From NCBI GenBank assembly GCA_002086835.1, contig MVIG01000010.1:186001-250000 (forward strand): a stretch of 64,000 nt of DNA. Reading direction: 5' to 3'. The notes beneath the pieces were generated by a model, which worked only from the letters and a program-made list of their open reading frames with translations, had not been told where the DNA came from and did not search any database. The position numbers were made by a program, and so were the translations under genes. Positions 26,701 to 33,343 of the stretch are shown piece by piece; position 1 is the first letter of the stretch; each line of letters begins with the position of its first letter. This DNA comes from Mycolicibacterium porcinum (lineage in GTDB: Bacteria; Actinomycetota; Actinomycetes; Mycobacteriales; Mycobacteriaceae).

Positions 26701-27110
26701 ACTTCGTCGCCGCGGCGATCGTGGGACTGGCCGCAGAGCCCGAACCGGCCGGCGGATTCGCGACCTACAACGTGGTCAACGACCACGATGACGCCATCTC
26801 GCTCGACGTCGTCGTGGACTGGCTGACCGCGGCCGGGCACCCGATCACCCGCATCGAATCGCATCGAGAGTGGGTTGCGCGGTTCGAGACCGCCATGCGC
26901 GCGCTGCCGGCGCGGCAGCGGCGGCACTGTGTGCTCCCGCTCATGGCCGCGTTCGCCGAGCCCGCCGAAGCCGTTGCGGGATCGGCCTTCCCGGCACGGC
27001 GTTTTCGCCACGGCCTCCTGGCCATCGGCGGGTCGCTCGCCATCCCCCATCTGACACCCGATCTCGTTCAGGGCTACCTGCCCGCGCTACGTCGGCGTGG
27101 CCTCCTGTGA
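23700..27110 (+). CDS. Carboxylic acid reductase (adenylation-carrier-reductase), FadD9-like
   Basis: Three-domain enzyme of up to 1136 residues that activates a carboxylic acid with ATP, loads it on a phosphopantetheine arm and reduces it with NADPH to the aldehyde. The adenylation domain spans residues about 30-640 (GLSYTSGSTGQPKAAMYT, GYGTTETGNV, YYRTGD). The carrier domain carries Ser666 in DAGVDSLAAL. The reductase domain runs from about 757 (VLLTGANGFLGQLL) with Tyr and Lys in NGYVISKWAGE. Length and order match mycobacterial CAR/FadD9. The in-frame ATG at 23757 is an equally plausible start, 8 bp after the previous stop. A separate phosphopantetheinyl transferase is needed and is not in the window. 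Substrate unknown; fatty or aromatic acids are usual, and a peptide acid is conceivable here. Confidence 0.9.
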   Translation: MPDPRSVCGRALRPDLTAEMAGRAAELYAADRQFRSAVPLPEVSAAVRQDGLGLAGIIAAVMAGYADRPALGRCTGSGLHTISYRDLWQRINAIAADWRTHPRFPIWPGEFVCTAGFAGIDYLTVDLACALTGAVTVPVQYGAPPERLAQVLAETRASVLAVSSDQLPTAVEAACTAPELRRLIVFDHQTHIDVALDPSWTALPVLVESLDDVIARGLELSDAAWPQPALPPADPDRLVGLSYTSGSTGQPKAAMYTERMVAGTWRNPVAIPVISYNYMPMSHYGGKALVLTTLASGGTAYFAAAPDMSTMFDDIAQVRPTVLPLVPRVSELIYSRYQRDCSRRCTPGSDPATVREQVMTDLRDNALGGRLLLAASGSAPLSAELASFIESCLHVHLAIGYGTTETGNVLNDGRVVRPPVIDYKLIDVPELGYFSTDRPHPRGELLVKSDILSPGYYHREEATDTAFDAEGYYRTGDIMAEIGPDHLAFVDRRSNVIKLSQGEFVALSQLESVFVASPYVRQIFVHGSSRHAFLLAVVVPESTPGQPPAGKAAILASIRAIARDNGLRPYEVPRDILIEPRPFSVDNGLLTATAKPARPALNAHYGDQLEQVYAAIADRQATELAVLRRDAANSPVLDTVRRAVTAALGTDSIDADTVLSDAGVDSLAALTLANLLSDIFDVPVPTAAVLDPTRSLTGIAALIEGERHAGRRPAYTAVHDPGATVVHANDLTLDRLIGPRTAAREPNTTPADGPPGTVLLTGANGFLGQLLCGQWLRRLAPTGGRVICLIRGADNADARQRLKTELGEPTECRLEVLAGDLAGVQLGLDAATWSRLAATVDLIVHAGALVNHLLPYPDLFGPNVVGTAGLIRLALTGKSKRFAFVSTAAAGTTDDGRALPEDADVRVGCPARTRTAAPANGYVISKWAGEVLLRRAHDTHGLSVQVFRPGMILAHSRFRDHLNIGDVFTRLLLSLASTGIAPQSFYRQPAHRAHYDGLPVDFVAAAIVGLAAEPEPAGGFATYNVVNDHDDAISLDVVVDWLTAAGHPITRIESHREWVARFETAMRALPARQRRHCVLPLMAAFAEPAEAVAGSAFPARRFRHGLLAIGGSLAIPHLTPDLVQGYLPALRRRGLL

Positions 27111-27129
27111 GGCAGAGAGTTTCGCCGGT

Positions 27130-28551
27130 TCAGAACAGGCCGTCGCGCCGGAGCCCCTCGACGGACGCGGTGAGCGCTTCACAGACCGCGTCCATCACCT
27201 CGGCGTCATGCGCGGCGGTGAACAACGGGTACAGGAACTCGGGAAGGTGCACCCCGGCGGCGCGAAGGTAATAGGTCCACAGGTATTCGGCCAGTGTGTA
27301 CCGCTGCGGGTGCACCAGGTCGACGAAATCCTCGACACCCATGGTGCCGAACAGCGGCCGGACCAGAGACTCGTACCGCCGCACCGCGATCGGGAAATCC
27401 GCCTCCTCGCGGAGGCGCTGCAGATGCCCGGCGAATCGATCGGCGGCCGCCCCGGTGGTTGCGTACACGGCGTCACCGTGGTCACGCAGGTAGGCGAGCT
27501 GGGCCAGGCCTGCCGTGCAGGACAGGATGTTGCCGCAGAACGTTCCCAGAACCCGGGTGCGGGTCTGCATGTCGCGCAGGTGTTCGCCTGTGGTGACTGC
27601 CATCTCGATGATGTCGGCGCGACCCACGGTGGCTCCGATCGGCATACCGCCGCCGATGATCTTGCCGAAGCTGGCCAGGTCAGGTGTGGGGCCCCGGGCA
27701 TCGAGGGCGCCGCCGAACCGGAACCGGAAACCGGTCAGCACCTCGTCGAACACCAGCAGGACGCCGTGTTGCGATGTCACCTCACGTAGTCCGAGCAGGA
27801 ACTCGCGGTCCACCACCGGCCAGCTCGAGCGGACCGGCTCGACGATGACGCACGCGAGTTCGGCGGCCCGCGCCTCGATCATCTCGAACGCGCTTCGGTC
27901 ATACGGCAGCACGACGGTCGACGACGCCACCGACGACGGGATGCCTGGCATCGACCCCGTTACCGTCCCGTCGGGCAGCCGCGCGGCCAGAACATCGTTG
28001 TGGTGGCCGTGATAGCACTGGTCGAACATCCCTATCAGCGGCCGCCGGGTATGGGCACGGGCCAGCTTGAGCGCGTGCATGGTCGCTTCAGTGCCCGAAC
28101 TGCTGAAGAATCCGCCTTCGGCCCACCCCACGGCGGCCAGCAGCAAGTTCATCAGGGCCGTCTCGGTTTCGTGCCCGGCTGCGAACGACAAACCGTCGTC
28201 GAGGGCGGTTCGCACAGCCTCGGTCACCACCGCGGGTGCGTGGCCGAGGATATTGGCCCCGCGTCCGTTGTCGAGGTCGATGAACTCGTTGCCGTCGAGA
28301 TCGGCCACATGCGCGCCGTGTGCCCGCGCCACCATCATGGGCAGGAGCCGAGGCATACCGTCGACGTAGTGGTTGTGAACCCCGGTCCGAGCCCGATGAG
28401 ACACGGCCGCAATAGTTTTCGGCTGCCGCCGGGTCAGGTCGACGATGCAGTCGAGTTCTCTCAGGCGCCGGTTCAGTCCGTCCGGATCGAGCATGAGCGC
28501 CCGAGTGGTGAAGGGCACCTGCGAATTCACGGTGCCCGTCGTCGTGGTCAT
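27130..28551 (-). CDS. Class III PLP aminotransferase (glutamate-1-semialdehyde aminomutase-like)
   Basis: PLP enzyme of 473 residues. Visible elements are FFSSSGTEATMHALKLAR (phosphate-binding), GMFDQCYHGHHND, LLVFDEVLTGFRF (Asp that contacts the PLP ring nitrogen) and SFGKIIGGGMPIGA with the Schiff-base Lys. The N-terminal 60 residues are an extra segment. Similar enzymes convert aldehydes to amines or shift amino groups. Placed tail-to-tail (19-bp gap) with the carboxylic acid reductase, it is a natural partner to aminate the aldehyde made by that enzyme, or by the alpha-dioxygenase route. It lies 10 bp downstream of the metalloprotease gene on the same strand, so the two share a transcript. 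Confidence 0.87.
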   Translation of the reverse strand: MTTTTGTVNSQVPFTTRALMLDPDGLNRRLRELDCIVDLTRRQPKTIAAVSHRARTGVHNHYVDGMPRLLPMMVARAHGAHVADLDGNEFIDLDNGRGANILGHAPAVVTEAVRTALDDGLSFAAGHETETALMNLLLAAVGWAEGGFFSSSGTEATMHALKLARAHTRRPLIGMFDQCYHGHHNDVLAARLPDGTVTGSMPGIPSSVASSTVVLPYDRSAFEMIEARAAELACVIVEPVRSSWPVVDREFLLGLREVTSQHGVLLVFDEVLTGFRFRFGGALDARGPTPDLASFGKIIGGGMPIGATVGRADIIEMAVTTGEHLRDMQTRTRVLGTFCGNILSCTAGLAQLAYLRDHGDAVYATTGAAADRFAGHLQRLREEADFPIAVRRYESLVRPLFGTMGVEDFVDLVHPQRYTLAEYLWTYYLRAAGVHLPEFLYPLFTAAHDAEVMDAVCEALTASVEGLRRDGLF

Positions 28552-28561
28552 CCGGCGCCCG

Positions 28562-29947
28562 CTAGTCCGGCCGGCCGACCCCGTCGGCCCACAGCCCCGG
28601 CCAGTTACCGGCCACCTGTTTCGGATAGCCGTTGTCCACCCGCGAAGTCGCGATGTCGTACCGGATGTACTGCGACCCCTTGAAGAAGTACGCCTTCTGG
28701 TTGTTCCTGATCACCACGTGATCGATGCCGCTTTCGTATTCGGCGGGCAGGTTGGGCGCCCAGTTGTCCTTGATCGGCTTGGGATAGCCCGCATCGACCT
28801 GGTCGGTGGCGATGTCATAGCGCAGGTACTCCGAACCCTTGAAGAAGTACGCCTTGCTGTTCGGCCACACCACCACCGCGTCGAACCCGTCCGGCCACAC
28901 CCCCGGCCAACTCGCCGAGATGTCCATCGGATAACCGGGATCCACCTTGTCCGTCGGAAGATCGAACCGGAGGTACCTGCTGCCCTTGAAGAAGTACGCC
29001 TTGCCGTTGGTCCACAGCACGTCAGCATCGATGCCATCGGCGAAGTCCGCCGGGAACCCGGTCCAGAATCCAGCGATCGGCAACGGGTATCCGGGGTCGG
29101 TCTTGCCTGCCGCGTCGTCGAACCGCGCGTACTGGGACCCGTTGAAGAAGTACAACTTGCCGTTCGGCCACACCGAACTCGGGGAGACCGGACCCGGGTA
29201 CAGACTGGCCGCGAACTGGGCGTCCAGGTTGTCGATGTCAGTTCCACCCGGCACGGCAATTCCGTCGGTCATGATCGAACCCGGCAAGTCGTAACACATG
29301 ATCGAGTTCTCGTCGGTCTCGTTGGTGGCGGTCAACGCCGAGACGTCGAACGGTGTCAGAACCTGCTCGATCACCTCCTCGCGCGACCACCCCTGGGTCG
29401 CCATGAAGAGGGTGATGGCCTTCTCCCGGTCGATCCGGTCGACGATCGCCTTGCGCCGATGCTCATGCGGGAAGCCCAGGGTGTGGCCCGTTTCGTGCCG
29501 CACCACCCGGTGAAACTCCGACTCGGGCGTGTTCATCGTGAAGCCCTCGAGGTTCATGGTCGGCTCATTCGCCGCGGCGAGCAGGATGTCGGTACCGAGG
29601 TACGACCAGTAGCCGTCGTCGGCAACGCGGGCGATCCGCACCTGGGGATTGACGCTGGAGGCCACGAACCTGACGTTGGCCCAGGCTCCCCAGGCGTTCA
29701 TGTGGGCCAGGATCCGGCTCTGCAGATCCGCCGGCGGAGAGTCGAGGAAGCCGACGGTGAGCCGGACACCGCCAGCATTCCACCGCTTGTTGGTCATGAT
29801 CGCCAGGTGCTCCCGGGACGGCATGTCGTCCGCGGACAGCCCCGTGACGTTGGGCGCATTCGCCGGATTGACCTCGACGGCCGCTTCCGCGGAGGCGACC
29901 ACTTTCTCGGCAGGCAACCCCTTGATCGTGCACGGAATGAATGTCAT
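28562..29947 (-). CDS. Astacin-like zinc metalloprotease with four hemopexin repeats
   Basis: Protein of 461 residues from the ATG at 29947, which has AAGGAGG 8 nt upstream; the frame is open further back but without signal. The catalytic domain has the metzincin signature HETGHTLGFPHEHRR (His151, Glu152, His155, His161) and a Met-turn-like SIMCYD, as in astacins. From about residue 265 come four hemopexin-type repeats, each with a WxNxKAYFFKGSxYLRYD-like core spaced about 50 residues, forming a likely four-bladed propeller for ligand or protein binding. No signal peptide is visible, unusual for this protease type; the first 45 residues may be a propeptide. It may process a peptide or protein of the neighbouring system. 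Confidence 0.85.
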   Translation of the reverse strand: MTFIPCTIKGLPAEKVVASAEAAVEVNPANAPNVTGLSADDMPSREHLAIMTNKRWNAGGVRLTVGFLDSPPADLQSRILAHMNAWGAWANVRFVASSVNPQVRIARVADDGYWSYLGTDILLAAANEPTMNLEGFTMNTPESEFHRVVRHETGHTLGFPHEHRRKAIVDRIDREKAITLFMATQGWSREEVIEQVLTPFDVSALTATNETDENSIMCYDLPGSIMTDGIAVPGGTDIDNLDAQFAASLYPGPVSPSSVWPNGKLYFFNGSQYARFDDAAGKTDPGYPLPIAGFWTGFPADFADGIDADVLWTNGKAYFFKGSRYLRFDLPTDKVDPGYPMDISASWPGVWPDGFDAVVVWPNSKAYFFKGSEYLRYDIATDQVDAGYPKPIKDNWAPNLPAEYESGIDHVVIRNNQKAYFFKGSQYIRYDIATSRVDNGYPKQVAGNWPGLWADGVGRPD

Positions 29948-30120
29948 CGTCGTACCTCCTTCGGTTCCGGACGTGATCGGTGATACCGGCGAACGTAGGA
30001 CGGTGCGGCGCGAGGCCACACGAGTGGAGCGCTACCTGTATTCCAAGGGTCCTGAACCGCGCGGCACCCCGGAACGCGCCGGTGACGAGGCACGGCCGGA
30101 CGAGACCGCCGCACGGGTTC

Positions 30121-30136
30121 GAGTAGCGAACTACTC
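30121..30136. promoter_or_regulatory. Perfect dyad GAGTAG-N4-CTACTC in divergent promoter region
   Basis: The 288-bp gap between the metalloprotease start (- strand) and the dioxygenase start (+ strand) holds this perfect 6+6 bp dyad. An almost identical site is found upstream of the LuxR-type regulator (19558-19573). The GTAG...CTAC core resembles dyads bound by NarL/LuxR-family HTH domains, so it is a candidate operator for the regulator at 19719. Nothing else distinct is seen in the gap. Confidence 0.5.
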
Positions 30137-30235
30137 ATGTCATTTCCGCCGCTGTGCACAACAATCGACGTGTGTGTCAAACGCACACCGCGATCCGGTT
30201 GCGCACGGATCGCTCCACCGGCCACGGAGGACACG

Positions 30236-32098
30236 ATGGTGACGTCGGCGCGGCAGGCCCCGCAGACTCTCGGCACGGTCTGGTCCCGGTCCCGGTCGGT
30301 GACGGTCACCCTCGCGGCCCGGGTGGCCGAGTGCATCGACAGGTCGGTCGGCTGGCCACGGCTGCCCAAGATCATCGGCCTGGCGGTGCTGATCGGACTG
30401 CGCCACCAGCTTCGGACGGCGAATCTGTATGCCGCCGAACCTGCCCCGATCATTCCAGGCGGGCCCGTAGACCCCGGGAACTACCTGACTGCCCGCACCC
30501 GTGACGGGTCCTACAACGACCTCGCCGATCCGAGGATGGGTGCGGTAGGTTGCCGGTTCGGCCGCAACGTCCCCCCTGAACACTGCTATCCGGAATCGGC
30601 CCAGAAACTGCTCGATCCCAACCCCCGGCTGATCAGCCGTACCCTGCTGACCCGCGACACTTTTCAGCCCGCCACCTCGCTCAACCTGCTCGCCGCGGCG
30701 TGGATTCAGTTCGAGGTGCACGACTGGTTCGCCCACGGCTCGGTGCCCACCCAACCCTGGGTGGTGCCGCTGCGCGACGACGACCCGTGGCCCGAGCGGC
30801 CGATGCGGGTCGAGCGCACCCCACCTGATCCGCGCCCCAGTCCCACCGGGCCGCCGACCTTCGTCACCCAGGAGTCGCATTGGTGGGACGCCTCCCAGAT
30901 CTACGGGACCACACCGGCATTCGCGAGTGCGCTACGCGCACCGGAGCACGGCAAGCTGCGCATCGACGACGTCGGCCTGCCGCCTCCCGAGGTCGAGGCG
31001 ACCGCCGACCTGTCTGGCACCGCGGGAAACTTCTGGGTGGGCCTGGCGTTGCTGCACTCGCTGTTCATGCGCGAGCACAACGCCATCTGCGACCGGCTGG
31101 CCGAGGCCTATCCTCATCTGACCGGCCAACAGCTCTACGACAAGGCCCGCCTGGTCAACTCCGCACTGATGGCCAAGATCCACACCGTGGACTGGACACC
31201 GGCCATCATCGCCCACCCGACGACGGTGACCGCCATGCGTGTCAACTGGTTCGGGCTCCTCGGCGAGCGGCTGGGCCCCCGGTTCCGGCAGCGCTTCGGG
31301 CGGATCAGCACCAGCCCACTGCTGCACGGCATCCCCGGCTCACCGACCACCCATCACGGCGTGCCGTATTCCTTGACCGAGGAGTTCGTCGCGGTGTATC
31401 GGATGCACCCGCTGATCCCGGACGAGTTCACGTTCCGCTCGCTGGCCGACGACCACGTCACCGCACACCACGAGCTGCCGGAGTTGTCGGTGCTCAACGT
31501 GCGGGACCGGCTCTCCGAATGCCCGATGACCGACCTGCTCTACTCCTTCGGTCGCGCCCATCCCGGGGCGTTGTCGCTGCACAACTTCCCGCGGCATCTG
31601 CAGCACATGCATCGCGTCGACGGCACCCTGATGGATCTGGCCACGATCGACCTGATCCGATCCCGGGAGCGAGGTGTGCCGCGCTACAACCAGTTCCGCG
31701 AGTTGTTCCGGCTCAAGCCGGTGAGGACGTTCGAGGAACTGACCGGAGAGACGACGCTGGCCGCCGAGCTTCGCGAGGTTTACGACGACGACGTGGACCT
31801 CGTCGACCTGATGATCGGTCTCTACGCCGAGCCCAAGCCGCCCGGATTCGGCTTCAGCGACACCGCATTCCGAGTGTTCATCCTCATGGCGACCCGTCGG
31901 TTGGAGAGCGACCGCTTCTTCACCACCGACTTCCGTGAGGAGACGTACACCGTCGCCGGCATGAACTGGGTGCGCGACAACAACATGCGCTCGGTGTTGT
32001 TGCGCCACTTTCCCGAACTGTCCCCGGCCCTGGCCGGCGTCGCCAACCCGTTCGCTCCATGGACCCCTGTCTCCCCCACCAGAAAGGCATCCGTATGA
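30236..32098 (+). CDS. Fatty-acid alpha-dioxygenase-like heme peroxidase family enzyme
   Basis: Animal-heme-peroxidase/cyclooxygenase superfamily enzyme of 620 residues. EEFVAVYRMHPLIPDEF carries Tyr388 and His391 in the spacing of the catalytic Tyr and proximal heme His of alpha-dioxygenases and prostaglandin synthases. EVHDWFAHG supplies the distal His162. Plant alpha-dioxygenases of this type convert fatty acids to 2-hydroperoxides, which lose CO2 to give aldehydes one carbon shorter. I choose the ATG at 30236 because GGAGG lies 6 nt before it; the frame is open from 30137. A hydrophobic stretch near residues 40-60 may associate with membrane. The stop overlaps the next start (ATGA), so a catalase-related enzyme is made together with it. 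Confidence 0.85.
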   Translation: MVTSARQAPQTLGTVWSRSRSVTVTLAARVAECIDRSVGWPRLPKIIGLAVLIGLRHQLRTANLYAAEPAPIIPGGPVDPGNYLTARTRDGSYNDLADPRMGAVGCRFGRNVPPEHCYPESAQKLLDPNPRLISRTLLTRDTFQPATSLNLLAAAWIQFEVHDWFAHGSVPTQPWVVPLRDDDPWPERPMRVERTPPDPRPSPTGPPTFVTQESHWWDASQIYGTTPAFASALRAPEHGKLRIDDVGLPPPEVEATADLSGTAGNFWVGLALLHSLFMREHNAICDRLAEAYPHLTGQQLYDKARLVNSALMAKIHTVDWTPAIIAHPTTVTAMRVNWFGLLGERLGPRFRQRFGRISTSPLLHGIPGSPTTHHGVPYSLTEEFVAVYRMHPLIPDEFTFRSLADDHVTAHHELPELSVLNVRDRLSECPMTDLLYSFGRAHPGALSLHNFPRHLQHMHRVDGTLMDLATIDLIRSRERGVPRYNQFRELFRLKPVRTFEELTGETTLAAELREVYDDDVDLVDLMIGLYAEPKPPGFGFSDTAFRVFILMATRRLESDRFFTTDFREETYTVAGMNWVRDNNMRSVLLRHFPELSPALAGVANPFAPWTPVSPTRKASV

Positions 32099-33222
32099 CC
32101 GAAGCCATGGCCGCCGCCGACGTACGTCGTATCGCGGAGGGTCTCAACCCGGTTCCCTACAGTCCAGAACTCGAGCAGCCGAGGGCCGACGAGGCCGAGG
32201 ACATCGAGAAGATCGTCGAGGCTCTGCACAAGAACAACGAGCGGGCCTACAAGAAGTTCAAGCACGGGCTGCGTGACGCACACGCCAAGAGCCACGCCAT
32301 TTTGCGCGGTGAGCTCATCGTCAACCCGGATCTGCCGGAGGTGCTCGCCCAGGGGATATTCGCCGCCCAGCGCAGCTACCCGGTGATCGCCCGCATCTCG
32401 ACCACTTCCGGGGTGCTGCGCAGCGACAAGAACCGCGGTGTGCGCGGACTCGGCATCAAAGCCATCGGCGTGCACGGCGAGCGCGCCATGAAAGACCCGC
32501 AGGACCAACAGAATGTCACGCAGGACTTCGTGCTCGTCACCCACGAGGAATTCCTGTTCGCCGATGCCCACGCGTACCGCACGCTGGGGATGCTCAGCGC
32601 GACGTTGCTCGCCCGGCTGTCCGACAACGCGATGTGGGCAGTCAGCGAACTGCTCGGCGCGCTCAAGAAGATCCGGTTGCCGATACCGGAGAATCTGGCG
32701 GTGTTCGCCGCACCCAACCGTCCGATCCTCGGAGAGACCTTTTTCTCCTCCGCCCCGATCCGGTTCGGCGACTACGTGGCGCGGTTCAAATACGAGCCGA
32801 CCTCCCCCGAGGTGAAAGCACTTGCCGATCAGACTCTTCCGCGCAATCCCGGCCAGGATGAACACCGCGACCTGATCATGGCGTTCTTCGAAAAGAACTC
32901 CGCCGAATACACATTCAGCGTGCAACTGTGCCTCGACACGAAAACGATGCCGATCGAGGATGCCACGAAGCGCTGGGAATCCCCCTACCTGCCGGTGGCC
33001 AAAGTTGTGTTCCCTCGACAGAACCCGTACAGCGCCCTGCGCCGCGCCTACGGCGACGATGTGTTGTCGTTCAACTCGTGGCGCGGCCTCGAGGCCCACC
33101 GCCCGCTGGGATCGATCAACCGGCTGAAGCTCAAGGTGTACGAGGCATCGAGCGATTTCCGGCACAAGATGAACCACATCGACCGGCACGAGCCCGCCGA
33201 CATCTCCGAACTTCCGGATTAG
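32095..33222 (+). CDS. Catalase-related heme protein
   Basis: Protein of 375 residues with the pattern of small catalase-like heme proteins (the SrpA/allene-oxide-synthase side of the family): the N-terminal KKFKHGLRDAHAKSHAILRGEL segment with a candidate distal His, RISTTSGVLRSDKNRGVRGLGIKAIG, NVTQDFVLVTHEEFLF, and C-terminal GSINRLKLKVYEASSDFRH. It lacks the C-terminal flavodoxin-like domain of large catalases. Family members include true catalases, peroxidases and enzymes that rearrange fatty-acid hydroperoxides. Coupled by a 4-bp overlap to the alpha-dioxygenase gene, it likely handles the hydroperoxide product or protects against peroxide. AGAAAGG precedes the start. Confidence 0.85.
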   Translation: MTEAMAAADVRRIAEGLNPVPYSPELEQPRADEAEDIEKIVEALHKNNERAYKKFKHGLRDAHAKSHAILRGELIVNPDLPEVLAQGIFAAQRSYPVIARISTTSGVLRSDKNRGVRGLGIKAIGVHGERAMKDPQDQQNVTQDFVLVTHEEFLFADAHAYRTLGMLSATLLARLSDNAMWAVSELLGALKKIRLPIPENLAVFAAPNRPILGETFFSSAPIRFGDYVARFKYEPTSPEVKALADQTLPRNPGQDEHRDLIMAFFEKNSAEYTFSVQLCLDTKTMPIEDATKRWESPYLPVAKVVFPRQNPYSALRRAYGDDVLSFNSWRGLEAHRPLGSINRLKLKVYEASSDFRHKMNHIDRHEPADISELPD

Positions 33223-33329
33223 CGCCAGCGAACAGGAAATACTTGCAATGGGAAGAACATTCGCTGCCACCGCCGATACCCGCCGCCCCGTCGACCCCTT
33301 GTTCGGCAGCGTTCCGGGCCCGCTACCCC

Positions 33330-33335
33330 TAGACT
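33330..33335 (+). promoter_or_regulatory. TANNNT -10 box for a leaderless LAL regulator transcript
   Basis: TAGACT ends 8 nt before the ATG at 33344, the typical distance for a mycobacterial leaderless mRNA that starts at the initiation codon. It supports choosing that start over the ATG at 33248. Confidence 0.4.
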
Positions 33336-33343
33336 CAAGATTC

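Noticed and set aside
23362-27110. Frameshift joining the 128-residue protein to the carboxylic acid reductase
   Set aside because: Each frame has its own start and normal composition, and the reductase N-terminus is near family length; the overlap looks like coupling, not a break.
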